A DNA stretch of 64,000 nucleotides from Halodesulfovibrio marinisediminis DSM 17456 (GTDB taxonomy: Bacteria > Desulfobacterota > Desulfovibrionia > Desulfovibrionales > Desulfovibrionaceae), in NCBI RefSeq assembly GCF_900129975.1, contig NZ_FSRG01000005.1, positions 62,001 to 126,000 on the forward strand, written 5' to 3'. The position numbers and the translations under genes were made by a program. A model generated the notes under the pieces. The model saw only the letters and a program-made list of their open reading frames with translations, was not told the DNA's origin and ran no database searches. Of the stretch, positions 1 to 8,636 are shown in pieces (position 1 is the stretch's first letter; each line of letters opens with the position of its first letter).

Positions 1-194
1 GACAGGTAGTCCAGTCCGTTGCCGTCCGGCAGGCGGACGTCAAGAAAGAGCACGTCAAAGTCTTGCTCTCGGAGTCGATCAAAACCCTGCGCTATAGTTT
101 GCGCAGTGGCACAATCGTATTGCAGACGTGAAAGAAGACTCTCAAATGTCTCACAAATGTTAACATCATCATCAATTATTAGAATGTTGGGCAT
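1..194 (-). CDS. Response regulator, receiver domain (partial, 5' end only)
   Basis: The gene starts at an ATG at 194 and runs off the window, leaving 64 codons. The product begins MPNILIIDDDVN, the acidic pocket of a CheY-like receiver domain, and reaches VLFLDVRLPDGNGLDYL, which holds the phospho-accepting Asp and the following Pro. It lies 63 bp downstream of the hybrid histidine kinase gene on the same strand, so the two probably form a two-component pair in one operon. The output domain is outside the window. An NtrC-type sigma-54 activator is a common partner for such kinases and would fit the sigma-54 promoter at 3858, but that is a guess. The ribosome binding site is weak, so coupling to the upstream gene is possible. 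Confidence 0.85.
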   Translation of the reverse strand, partial: MPNILIIDDDVNICETFESLLSRLQYDCATAQTIAQGFDRLREQDFDVLFLDVRLPDGNGLDYL

Positions 195-257
195 GCTCAA
201 TTTTCCGAACGTTGAGGTGGTCAACGCCCTCAGGGGCGCTTAAGCGAGACGCAGTTG

Positions 258-3200
258 CTACGGGTGAAGCACAGACGTAATTGCTTTCGCAATTATTGAA
301 CTGTTGTATGGTTTGCTGACAAGAGTTTTAACCGACGGGATGTCTTCGGCGCCCTTGGCTGCAATGTTTCGACCGGAAACCATAATTACAGGAAGATCCG
401 GTGCTACGTGGCTGATGTGTTTTGCCAGTTCAAGTCCGTTCAGTTCTGGCATGTCAAAATCAGTGATGACAAGATCCCACGCATCAGGACGCTCGCTAAT
501 CATATTAGCTGCTACCGCAGCATCACCCACTGGGTCAACCTCATACCCTAAGTTTCTGAGAACTCTAGGGATAGTTTCAAGCTGGTCCGAATCATCTTCT
601 ACAAAAAGAATTCGCCCTTCTCCTTGGAAGATATTCTCTGAGTGTTGGTCTTCTGCTTCCAGAGCAGGCTTATCAATGTGGGGCAGGTAAATAGTAAACG
701 CAGTCCGCACAAACGGAATGCTGCTTACCTCAACTCCCCCGCCGTGACCTTTAATAATACCCAGTACAACAGAAAGCCCTAAACCGGTCCCTTCTGTTTT
801 TCCTTTTGTGGTGAAGAACGGGTCGAAAATTTTGTCCTGAATGTCTGATGTGATGCCAGGACCGTTGTCTTCAATGACCAGTTTGAAGTATTCGCCTTCT
901 GGAATATTAAACTGATTTGCTTTTTCTTTAGTCAGATATTCTTTGTTTACTTCCAGTCGCAGGCGGCCGCCATATTCGCGCAATGCCTGGAATGAGTTGG
1001 TGCACATGTTCATAATGACCTGATTCATCTGCGTCGGGTCACCGAATGTATGTGCATGGTCAACATAGTACGCGGTCTCAATACTAATGTTACGCGGCAG
1101 GGAAGCAGAAATAAGTCCTACTGATTCGTTCATGACTTCAAGAAGATCCGTAGTCCGGAATCCGGCAACTGATGGTTTGCTGAATGTCAGAATCTTTTTT
1201 ACCAGACTGCTGCCATGCTGTGCAGCGCGTAATGCACGGCTAAGGTCGTTGTATTCGAGTGTTTCTTCATCAATATCGATTAGAGCCAGCTCAATGGAGT
1301 TGATAATTGATGTAAGAATGTTGTTGAAGTCATGCGCAATGCCACCTGCAAGTGTACCGATAGCTTCCATTTTCTGCGATTGCAGCAATTGGCGTTCAAG
1401 GTCGATACGCTGTGTAATGTCTTCCGCAGTAGTCAACATGCCGACAATTTCACCTTTATCGCCATGGAGTGGCAGGCGGTTGATTTCCAGCCATACAAGG
1501 TTACCATCTTTGTCGGTAATTCGCTCTTTTGATTTTAACTGCGGAATATTATGGGCAAGCACTGTGTTTTCAGCTTGCTGTATGGCTACGGCATCCTGCT
1601 TGTCGAATAAGAATTCGGAATCATTTTTGCCTATAAGGTCGCGGGCGTGTTTTACTCCGAAGAATATATCAAAGGAGCGGTTGCTACCCATGTAGCGAAG
1701 GTCTGTGCTTTTCCAAGAAACAAGCTGCGGGATGTTATCCATAACTGACTGCAGCATGCGCTCTGAATTACGTAATGCTTTTTCTGCACGTTTACGGGTA
1801 GTGATGTTTTCTGAGAAGCCTTCCAGAAGTTCAATGTTATTAAGGCGGTCTCGCACAACTCGTACAGACATGTTTGCAGCGATGGTTGTATTATCCGGAC
1901 GCAGCAGTGTGCGTTCGAATGTCAAAATTTCGTTGGCGCGTGCTTTATGGAAGTCCACATCCTTAAGCAATTCTTCCAGTGCATTGTTTTCATGCGCTAT
2001 AAATTCTTCAGGAGTGGAGTAGCCTATCATTCTTGCAAACGCAGGGTTTACGTCAACAAACGCACCGGAAGGACGCACACGGAAAATGCCGAGCGGAGAA
2101 TTTTCGAATATGGAGCGGTACTTTTCTTCTGCAAAGCGTAAGCTATCTTCTGCTTTTTTACGGTCTGTGAAGTCGAAGATAACGCCTACCATGCCTGCGA
2201 TTTCACCACGTGCGTTCACGTTGGTTGCCTTGTGCAGAAGGATGTTGTGCACACTGCCTTCACGGGAAGAAATAGTCTGCTCGTAGATGGATTCGCCTTG
2301 TTGCTGTAAAAGTTGATGGTCAACAGGATGTTGCAATTGGGAGAGGCCGAATTCCTGTAATTCCCATTCATTACAGTTCAGAATGTCATCACGTTGGATG
2401 CCGAAGAATTTCTCAAAGGCCAAGTTGCACTGTTGGTATCGTCCGTATTTATCCTTTGAGTAGATAGGGATAGGGATGGTGTCCATAAGCAGACGCAGGA
2501 ATGACAGCTGATCCTTAATTTTCTGCTCTACGGATTTTTTTTCAAGAATATTCATCACCAACAACACAAGAGTGATGGTGAGCAAGATAAGGCTGACAAT
2601 AATTGTCCAGAAAACCTGTTTGTTTAGTTCGTAGAAACGGCTAGGGGCGTTGATCATGATTGCCGGTGCCGGCAGTTCACGTTCACTTAAGTGGAGGCGT
2701 TTCAGTTCGTTGTAATCGAATGCCCACGGGGATTCTGTTTTTGAGATTACTGGAATGTCGCTGGCAGGGGTGCCGTCGAGAATCTGTAAGCCGAGTTCAG
2801 CAGCTTTCTGACCGTCAGTAAGGCCGGAAATGAGTCTGCCGCCAAGGATACCGTGCCCGAGCAGGAATCTCCAGTTGGAGTAAAGCGGCGCGGATGTGTT
2901 GTCGTGTACTTTTTGCAGCAGTTCCTGTGCGGAATAGAATTTACCGTCAATTTCCCGATACATCGGAATAAAGTAGAAAAAGGTATCAGGTGACACCTGT
3001 TTGACGCGGTGAATTATTTCCTTGTGAGGTAGGTCTGTCCAAAATTGAACTTTTAACCCTTTGTCAATTTTAGGAATGCCTTCAACAACTTGTTTGCGGA
3101 TTGCTTTGCCGGTAACAGATTCATCGCCAATGACAATCATCTGCTTCAGGTTTGGGTGCATTTCTAAAGCAAGACGAATGTTTGAAGCGACGTCGAATGT

Positions 3201-3656
3201 TTCCATGACGCCTGTGATTTCTTTGCCTTCAATCTGTTCTGGCTTGAAGTCGTTAACCCCGACAAAAACAACAGGAACACCGGGGAATAGTTCCTCCCCG
3301 TATGTATTAATGAAGTTAAATGCGTCGTTGTCGGAAACTGTGATCAGGTCAAAAGAGGTGTGAGCGAATTTACGTCGGAACAGGTCCATGACGTGTTTTA
3401 CCGCTTCACCGTATGGAAATTTTTTGGAGTCGAGATACTCCACTTGCAACATGATGGAGTACGGGCTGTCCTGAATCCGCTCTTTAAAGCCTTCGAGCAG
3501 ATTGTCAGACCATGCATATCCGTTGTGGTAGGAGTTAAGATAGAGGATGTTTTTGCGTTGTTTCGCCGTAGAGGCAGGACTGGCAAAAGCGCTCGAAACC
3601 GTCAGTATGAAAGTTAGAAGCGCTAACAATATTAAGTGTAAAAAACGTGCACCCAT
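258..3656 (-). CDS. Hybrid sensor histidine kinase with ABC-substrate-binding-like sensor, three PAS domains and C-terminal receiver
   Basis: A membrane sensor kinase of 1132 aa. Residues 1-25 form a signal peptide. About 36-330 resemble the periplasmic ABC substrate-binding fold used as a sensor, and 348-370 form a transmembrane helix. Three PAS domains follow (about 385-500, 510-625, 635-750). The dimerisation/phosphoacceptor motif GGIAHDFNN has its His at 775. An HATPase domain carries the N box (MNMCTNSFQAL) and G boxes (DNGPGI, GTGLGLSVV), and a receiver domain (from about 1010) contains VITDFDMP. It therefore probably senses a periplasmic ligand and passes phosphate to its own receiver and to the regulator that starts at 194. 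The ligand cannot be read from sequence. Confidence 0.9.
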   Translation of the reverse strand: MGARFLHLILLALLTFILTVSSAFASPASTAKQRKNILYLNSYHNGYAWSDNLLEGFKERIQDSPYSIMLQVEYLDSKKFPYGEAVKHVMDLFRRKFAHTSFDLITVSDNDAFNFINTYGEELFPGVPVVFVGVNDFKPEQIEGKEITGVMETFDVASNIRLALEMHPNLKQMIVIGDESVTGKAIRKQVVEGIPKIDKGLKVQFWTDLPHKEIIHRVKQVSPDTFFYFIPMYREIDGKFYSAQELLQKVHDNTSAPLYSNWRFLLGHGILGGRLISGLTDGQKAAELGLQILDGTPASDIPVISKTESPWAFDYNELKRLHLSERELPAPAIMINAPSRFYELNKQVFWTIIVSLILLTITLVLLVMNILEKKSVEQKIKDQLSFLRLLMDTIPIPIYSKDKYGRYQQCNLAFEKFFGIQRDDILNCNEWELQEFGLSQLQHPVDHQLLQQQGESIYEQTISSREGSVHNILLHKATNVNARGEIAGMVGVIFDFTDRKKAEDSLRFAEEKYRSIFENSPLGIFRVRPSGAFVDVNPAFARMIGYSTPEEFIAHENNALEELLKDVDFHKARANEILTFERTLLRPDNTTIAANMSVRVVRDRLNNIELLEGFSENITTRKRAEKALRNSERMLQSVMDNIPQLVSWKSTDLRYMGSNRSFDIFFGVKHARDLIGKNDSEFLFDKQDAVAIQQAENTVLAHNIPQLKSKERITDKDGNLVWLEINRLPLHGDKGEIVGMLTTAEDITQRIDLERQLLQSQKMEAIGTLAGGIAHDFNNILTSIINSIELALIDIDEETLEYNDLSRALRAAQHGSSLVKKILTFSKPSVAGFRTTDLLEVMNESVGLISASLPRNISIETAYYVDHAHTFGDPTQMNQVIMNMCTNSFQALREYGGRLRLEVNKEYLTKEKANQFNIPEGEYFKLVIEDNGPGITSDIQDKIFDPFFTTKGKTEGTGLGLSVVLGIIKGHGGGVEVSSIPFVRTAFTIYLPHIDKPALEAEDQHSENIFQGEGRILFVEDDSDQLETIPRVLRNLGYEVDPVGDAAVAANMISERPDAWDLVITDFDMPELNGLELAKHISHVAPDLPVIMVSGRNIAAKGAEDIPSVKTLVSKPYNSSIIAKAITSVLHP

Positions 3657-3940
3657 AAAATAACCAATCCCTCAAATTGCGTACAAGAGCTTTAGAAGCA
3701 AATCTTGTAGCTCATATTTATAAGGTCGCAGCTATCTAATATTGCAGCTGACCCCTATTTCCATTTACCGTTTATTCGCTCAATTGTCATCTTTCGTAAT
3801 ATGGCGAAATTTTGACAAAAGTAAAAAAACATATTCAAAGTCAATGTGTTACAAAAATGGCAAGCTCCTTGCTATATGTCTTGGCAAAGACAATTTCGTG
3901 GCGTTCCGAATAGATAGGGTGCCCATTCAGGAGGACTACA
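3657..3940. other. Divergent intergenic region between the hybrid kinase and UPF0145 genes
   Basis: Both flanking genes read away from this 284-bp AT-rich gap. It holds the sigma-54 promoter for the rightward gene (listed separately). No convincing sigma-70 promoter or operator was found for the kinase. Confidence 0.6.
3858..3874 (+). promoter_or_regulatory. Sigma-54 (RpoN) -24/-12 promoter
   Basis: The sequence TGGCAAG-N4-TTGCTA has the invariant GG and GC elements separated by exactly 10 bases and matches the RpoN consensus TGGCAC-N5-TTGC closely. It lies about 65 bp upstream of the UPF0145 start at 3941, in the right orientation. Transcription would need an NtrC-type activator; its sites were not identified. 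Confidence 0.75.
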
Positions 3941-4282
3941 ATGTTATTTTTGCTTGGTGGAAATGATAAAAAGCCTACACAGGCTGAACAGGCTCGTACC
4001 GAGAATATGGAACGTGTTAAGGAATTATTTCTTGCCGGCCGGTTCCCTGTAGTAACCACTGAAGTGCTGGAAGGACGCGCTATCGGAAAAGTGCTCGGGT
4101 TAGTAGCATGTCGTGGATACGATTCAGACGATGCATTTTTTGGAATGGCTGCCCGTGCTGTAAATAAAGGCGCACAGGCCATTATTGGATATCAGGAAAA
4201 CATCGCATTCCATCCGGATGGCAGTAAATATTTCTCTTGTTACGGTACTGCAGTGCAGTTTGATCGTACAAAACGAGTTTAA
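3941..4282 (+). CDS. UPF0145/YbjQ-like protein
   Basis: A 113-aa cytosolic protein. The core VTTEVLEGRAIGKVLGLVA followed by an alternating hydrophobic strand and A(V)NKGAQAIIGYQ is typical of the YbjQ/UPF0145 family, small oligomeric proteins of unknown biochemical role sometimes labelled heavy-metal-binding. The start is set by a good ribosome binding site (GGAGG, 7 bases upstream). The first 35 residues, a charged extension (KKPTQAEQARTENMERVKEL), are longer than in minimal members. It is a single-gene unit behind a sigma-54 promoter. Confidence 0.8.
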   Translation: MLFLLGGNDKKPTQAEQARTENMERVKELFLAGRFPVVTTEVLEGRAIGKVLGLVACRGYDSDDAFFGMAARAVNKGAQAIIGYQENIAFHPDGSKYFSCYGTAVQFDRTKRV

Positions 4283-4447
4283 GGCATACGTATAGTCTAA
4301 CTGGTTGCTTCACGTAGACTATGTTGCTTTTACCCATGTGATTTGCTGCGTCATTCCCCTCCCCCCCGAAAGACCTTTACCTAGGTATGGCGCAGCAAAT
4401 TGCAGGAAAACAGGTTCCTCACCGTGCATTGAAGCGTGCTGAGGGAA

Positions 4448-4487
4448 TAAAAAAAGCCCGAATCATTACGATTCGGGCTTTTTGTTT
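4448..4487. terminator. Bidirectional rho-independent terminator
   Basis: Stem GCCCGAATC / GATTCGGGC with a 5-base loop, flanked by A and T runs on both sides. It lies between UPF0145 (rightward) and topA (leftward) and can end both transcripts. Confidence 0.9.
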
Positions 4488-4501
4488 TTAAAATCAAAAG
4501 A

Positions 4502-6787
4502 TTACTCACTGTCTTCTTCAAGGCTGCGGGTATAACGACAGGTTTTTTCCGGACAGGCGATGTGTTTGCCACGTGCTTTGGTTGTTTTGATGGTGAGCAG
4601 TTTTGAGTCACACTGCGGACATTCTTCTTCCACAGGGTAGTTCCATAATGCGTAGTCACACTGCGGATATCTGCTGCAGGAGTAGAAAATTTTACCGGAG
4701 CGTGAGGATTTTTCTACAATTTCACCTTCATTACAACGTGGACATTTTACGCCGGTTGAGAACGGCTTTGCGTGTTTGCATTCTGGATAACCGGTACACG
4801 CAATAAAGCGTCCTCCGGTTCGGGTGCGTTTGAGAACAAGGTCTTTTCCGCAGTCCGGACAGACACCCATTTTCTGTAATTCTTCTTTTGGACGTTCCAC
4901 CAGCACAACTTTGCCGTTTTCATCACGGGTAAAGTTGGATGTGTTTTTACAGTCCGGATAGCCGGAGCAAGCAAGGAAGGTTCCAGCCTTACCGAACTTG
5001 ATCATCATCGGCTTGCCGCATTCTGAACATTCAAGGTCAGTTTCAAGTCCCTGCTTTACAGACTCCATTTCTTTGGCAGCTTTTTCAAGCGTCGGGTTGA
5101 AGTCGTTCATGAAGTCAGTCATGAGCTGAGTCCAGTCCAGTTTACCTTCTGCAACGTTATCGAGCAGTGTTTCCATCTGCGCGGTAAAACGTACGTCCAT
5201 AAGGGTGGAGAAGTGTTTTACAAGCTGCTGGCAGACTACTCGGCCAAGGTCGGTTGGAACAAAGTTCTTTTCTTCCAGCTGGGCATAACCGCGATCCAGC
5301 AGGGTAGAAATAATGGCTGCGTAGGTAGATGGACGGCCGATGCCGAGTTCTTCCATTTCGCGTACAAGTGACGCTTCGGAGAATCGGGCTGGCGGCTGGG
5401 TAAATTTCTGTTCTTTATCAAGCTTGAGAAGGCGGATGTCCTGACCTGCTTCAAGTTTAGGCAGCTCAACGGAGTCTTCTTTGGTTTTTTGCGGAGAAAC
5501 AGCAAGGAAACCTGGGAAGAGCATGCGCTCACCTTTTACGCGCCATGTAGTAGCGAGCTTTTCAGTATTTTTAACTGTAGCTGCGTTCGGTGTAGCCGCA
5601 ATAGTGACAGTAGTGTCATGGAATTGAGCTGCAGCCATCTGGGAAGCCATGAAGCGTGACCAGATGAGTGAGTACAGTGCGTGCTGTTCACGAGGGAGCA
5701 GGTTGCGAACAGAATCCGGAGTGATGGATGCATCAACCGGACGGATTGCTTCGTGAGCATCCTGCGCGCTGGACTTGGTTTTAAAGAAACGAGGTTTTGC
5801 CGGAACGTATTCTTCACCGTACATGGAAAGAATCAGTTCCTTAGCTGCATCGCGTGCATCATCGGCAATGCGGACGGAGTCAGTACGCATGTATGTGATA
5901 AGCGCTGTTGTGCCTTTGTCGCCAAGCTCAACACCCTCGTACAGGCGCTGGGCAATGGACATGGTACGCTTTGCAGAGTAGCCGTGCCGCTGGCTTGCTG
6001 CCTGCTGGAGTGTGGAAGTGATGAACGGCGGCAGCGGCTGACGGCTGCGTTTCTTTTCTTCAACTTTTTCCACAGTTATGTTGGAGGCAAGTACTGCTTC
6101 CTGAAGTTCGTTTGCGGCCTCTTCGTTAGGAACAACAGCTTTTTTACCGGCAATCTGGTGTAGGGCAGCTTTGAATGGTGGCGGGTTTTCGCCTTCCATC
6201 TCTGCTTTGAATACCCAGTACTCTTCTGGAGTAAATGCGTAGCGTTCTGCTTCGCGCTCTACAATAAGGCGGAGTGCTACAGACTGAACACGACCGGCAG
6301 AGATACCGCGCTTTACCTTGTTCCAGAGCAGTGGAGAGAGCTTGTAGCCCACAAGGCGGTCAAGAATACGACGTGCCTGCTGTGCGTCAAAAAGATCTTC
6401 GTTCAGATCCTTTGGGTGCTCAAGCGCTTCACGAACCGCACGGGCGGTAATTTCGTTAAATTGGATACGCTTAGGATTGGAATTTTCTTTTTTGATAATC
6501 TCAGCAATGTGCCACGCAATAGCCTCACCCTCGCGGTCGGGGTCGGGAGCAAGGTATACGTGATCAGCCTTTGCTGCCGCTTCTTTCAGTGTGGAAACAA
6601 CCTTCTGCTTACCCTGAATGATCTGGTACTTTGGCTTGTAGTTTTTTTCTTCATCCACGCCGAGATCTTTCTTAGGCAAATCTCGCACGTGACCTACACT
6701 GGCGTGAACCATATAGTTACGGCCAAGGAACTTTTTAATAGTTTTCACCTTTGCGGGTGATTCCACGATTATCAGGTCTTTTCCCAT
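4502..6787 (-). CDS. topA: DNA topoisomerase I
   Basis: Type IA topoisomerase of 761 aa that relaxes negative supercoils. The N-terminal Toprim domain shows the IVESPAKVKTI and PDPDREGEAIAWH motifs (the metal-binding acidic cluster near residues 81-87). The catalytic tyrosine is Tyr299 in TYMRTDSV. The C-terminus carries four consecutive zinc-ribbon modules from about residue 575 to 760, each with paired CxxC (CSECGK, CPDCGK, CPRCNE, CPQCDS) and the GYPDC-type second half. Length and order are normal for the family. It is transcribed alone toward the terminator at 4448. Confidence 0.97.
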   Translation of the reverse strand: MGKDLIIVESPAKVKTIKKFLGRNYMVHASVGHVRDLPKKDLGVDEEKNYKPKYQIIQGKQKVVSTLKEAAAKADHVYLAPDPDREGEAIAWHIAEIIKKENSNPKRIQFNEITARAVREALEHPKDLNEDLFDAQQARRILDRLVGYKLSPLLWNKVKRGISAGRVQSVALRLIVEREAERYAFTPEEYWVFKAEMEGENPPPFKAALHQIAGKKAVVPNEEAANELQEAVLASNITVEKVEEKKRSRQPLPPFITSTLQQAASQRHGYSAKRTMSIAQRLYEGVELGDKGTTALITYMRTDSVRIADDARDAAKELILSMYGEEYVPAKPRFFKTKSSAQDAHEAIRPVDASITPDSVRNLLPREQHALYSLIWSRFMASQMAAAQFHDTTVTIAATPNAATVKNTEKLATTWRVKGERMLFPGFLAVSPQKTKEDSVELPKLEAGQDIRLLKLDKEQKFTQPPARFSEASLVREMEELGIGRPSTYAAIISTLLDRGYAQLEEKNFVPTDLGRVVCQQLVKHFSTLMDVRFTAQMETLLDNVAEGKLDWTQLMTDFMNDFNPTLEKAAKEMESVKQGLETDLECSECGKPMMIKFGKAGTFLACSGYPDCKNTSNFTRDENGKVVLVERPKEELQKMGVCPDCGKDLVLKRTRTGGRFIACTGYPECKHAKPFSTGVKCPRCNEGEIVEKSSRSGKIFYSCSRYPQCDYALWNYPVEEECPQCDSKLLTIKTTKARGKHIACPEKTCRYTRSLEEDSE

Positions 6788-7234
6788 TGAATGTCCTGTT
6801 TCCGATGTTGGTTAAGGAGTAACTGGTACCATGAAGTTCTCAATAGGTGTACCAGATGCTAAGCGTTTTTCCGTTAAGGGAAGATACGGCAAATGCTGCT
6901 AGCGTCAAGTGCCGATTTTCTAAAATATGATTACGACAGCATATCTTCCTGAACAATAATACAAAATTACAAGGTTGTTTATCGTCGCCTCTATATTACA
7001 AGATGGTTGCAGTATGGAAATGATACAGCTGAATGTGAAGATGTTATTGGGTTATCGTATGTATTATATATAAAGTGCGTTCAAAGAACTGACATTTTCC
7101 TTAAAAGTTACAGTGGGTGATTTACTCGATCTCGCTGGAACCCACGGATTATAACGAATCTAACGAGTTGGCATTCTAATTGCTCATTGTCAGACGTACG
7201 TTGTCGAGCTCGGGGGAGCTTTAGGAGGAATAAA
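6788..7234. other. Divergent intergenic region, topA / lysozyme-like gene
   Basis: These 447 bp separate two divergent genes and must carry promoters for both. The DNA is AT-rich. No tRNA, riboswitch, small ORF with a ribosome binding site or sigma-54/sigma-28 promoter was recognised. Confidence 0.5.
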
Positions 7235-8368
7235 ATGTCTGTTACCCAAATCTCTATGACGCAGGTGCAGGGAGTCCTGCAGCAGTCAAAAAGACGCACT
7301 GGTGCGAAATTACTTAATGATGCTGCAAATAAAAACGGCGTTAGTCGTTTTGAAACCTTGCTTAGAGAACCGCAGCAGGTTGCAGATGCTATGGCATCTT
7401 CTCAATCTCTTAACCCAGCTGCCTTACAAATTAAAAATTCATATTTCGGATTATCGGAAGCTGAGCGTGCAGTACCTTCTGGAATGAACCTCAGGAATGT
7501 TTCTGCACTCGCAACACTTATTAATGTAGCATCAGTTGAACCAACTGTTTTAAGTGGTGCGCTCAAAACACTGACAGAAGCGGCTGAGAAGAATCAGCTG
7601 GAGACTGTTTCTGCATATGGTGTTGGTGTAAATTTGCAGGGTATGATGAGTCGTGAAGTTGAAAATGACTCTATGGATACCGTTGCTCAAGTTTCTGACA
7701 GTGCTATGGGTGATAGCACTGATGAAAATGAATCAAGAAGTGTAGAACATATTGTAACTAATGAGCTTCGTGGGGCATTAGCAACTATGTTTGAATCTGG
7801 TGCTGCCGGAAATATTGGTGCCATTGGTTATGATGAAACAGGTGGAACCTCGTATGGTAAGTACCAGTTCTCATCTGCTCGTGGAACAATGGACGATTTT
7901 TTGACGTATCTTGATACACATGCATCTGACATCTCATTACATCTTAGAGCGGCTGGTGCTGTGAACACGGGATCAAAAGAGGGAGAAATGCCTACTGCCT
8001 GGCAGGAAGTGGCAAATATTGACCCTGTACGTTTTGAGAAAATGCAGGATGCTTTTATGCAGTCCCGCTATTTTACTCCAGTAGCCCGAGTAATTCAGGA
8101 TAAAATGGATGTTTCTCATTTGAGTACCGCTATGGAAGAAGTGTTGCTTTCTACTTCCTTGCAGCATGGTCCTCGTGGTGCTGTTAAAATTTTTGCAAAA
8201 GCATTTGGCGAAACAGGTGGTTTCTCTGAAGAAATGCAGGAAGCATTTATTAAAAATGTCTACGCATTGCGCAGAAATGAATTTGCAACTTCGACTCCGA
8301 AAATTCAGGAAAGTGTTCAGAACAGACTGGATACCGAGCTTAATGTCGCATTATCAATGCTTGCTTAG
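7235..8368 (+). CDS. Lysozyme-like (putative peptidoglycan hydrolase) domain protein
   Basis: A 377-aa protein. The start at 7235 follows an excellent TAGGAGGA site; an in-frame start 48 bp upstream lacks one. Residues 1-170 are low-complexity, polar and lack a signal peptide. From residue 187 comes a lysozyme-like motif: FESGAAG-x-IGAIGYDETGG-x-SYGKYQFSS-x-GT. The catalytic Glu plus SYGKYQ pattern is seen in the lysozyme-like domains of VgrG3-type and phage tail hydrolases. The C-terminal part (FEKMQDAFMQSRYF, STSLQHGPRGA) fits the same fold. A role in flagellar or secretion-linked wall remodelling is possible, but no such genes are adjacent. The assignment rests on motif resemblance only. 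Confidence 0.55.
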   Translation: MSVTQISMTQVQGVLQQSKRRTGAKLLNDAANKNGVSRFETLLREPQQVADAMASSQSLNPAALQIKNSYFGLSEAERAVPSGMNLRNVSALATLINVASVEPTVLSGALKTLTEAAEKNQLETVSAYGVGVNLQGMMSREVENDSMDTVAQVSDSAMGDSTDENESRSVEHIVTNELRGALATMFESGAAGNIGAIGYDETGGTSYGKYQFSSARGTMDDFLTYLDTHASDISLHLRAAGAVNTGSKEGEMPTAWQEVANIDPVRFEKMQDAFMQSRYFTPVARVIQDKMDVSHLSTAMEEVLLSTSLQHGPRGAVKIFAKAFGETGGFSEEMQEAFIKNVYALRRNEFATSTPKIQESVQNRLDTELNVALSMLA

Positions 8369-8485
8369 TGTTGGAATGTTGACGCACAATGCGTCGATAA
8401 TAAGATGCTTAGTGGGCAGATGATCAAGCTGGCTCTGTTCTGTACGTCGAGAATCAGACGGAGGTTTTGCTATGATTATAGCGAA

Positions 8486-8517
8486 TAAAAAGGACATCGT
8501 TACGATGTCCTTTTTTG
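8486..8517 (+). terminator. Rho-independent terminator
   Basis: Stem AAAAGGACATCG / CGATGTCCTTTT with a short loop, followed by a T run, about 120 bp after the lysozyme-like gene. A smaller palindrome (GACGCA-CAA-TGCGTC) lies at 8384-8398 between the stop codon and this hairpin. Confidence 0.85.
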
Positions 8518-8593
8518 TATTATTTAAGTGAGAGTTTGCTTGAAGAATTGTCTGCGTGCACTTGACCGACCAGCGCTTCTGATTTAGTTACAT

Positions 8594-8609
8594 ATGAATA
8601 CATATTCAT
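8594..8609 (+). promoter_or_regulatory. ArsR/SmtB-type operator (inverted repeat)
   Basis: Perfect inverted repeat ATGAATA-CA-TATTCAT, which contains TGAA-N6-TTCA, the core of the 12-2-12 operators bound by ArsR/SmtB metal-sensing repressors. It sits 27 bp before the start codon of the metal permease gene, where a repressor would block transcription. No arsR-like gene lies in the window. Confidence 0.6.
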
Positions 8610-8636
8610 GCGTAATATTATTTTCAGAGGTATTTA

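Noticed and set aside
6060-6075. TTTTCCACA, one mismatch from a DnaA box, inside topA
   Set aside because: One mismatch and within coding sequence; expected by chance in a window this size.
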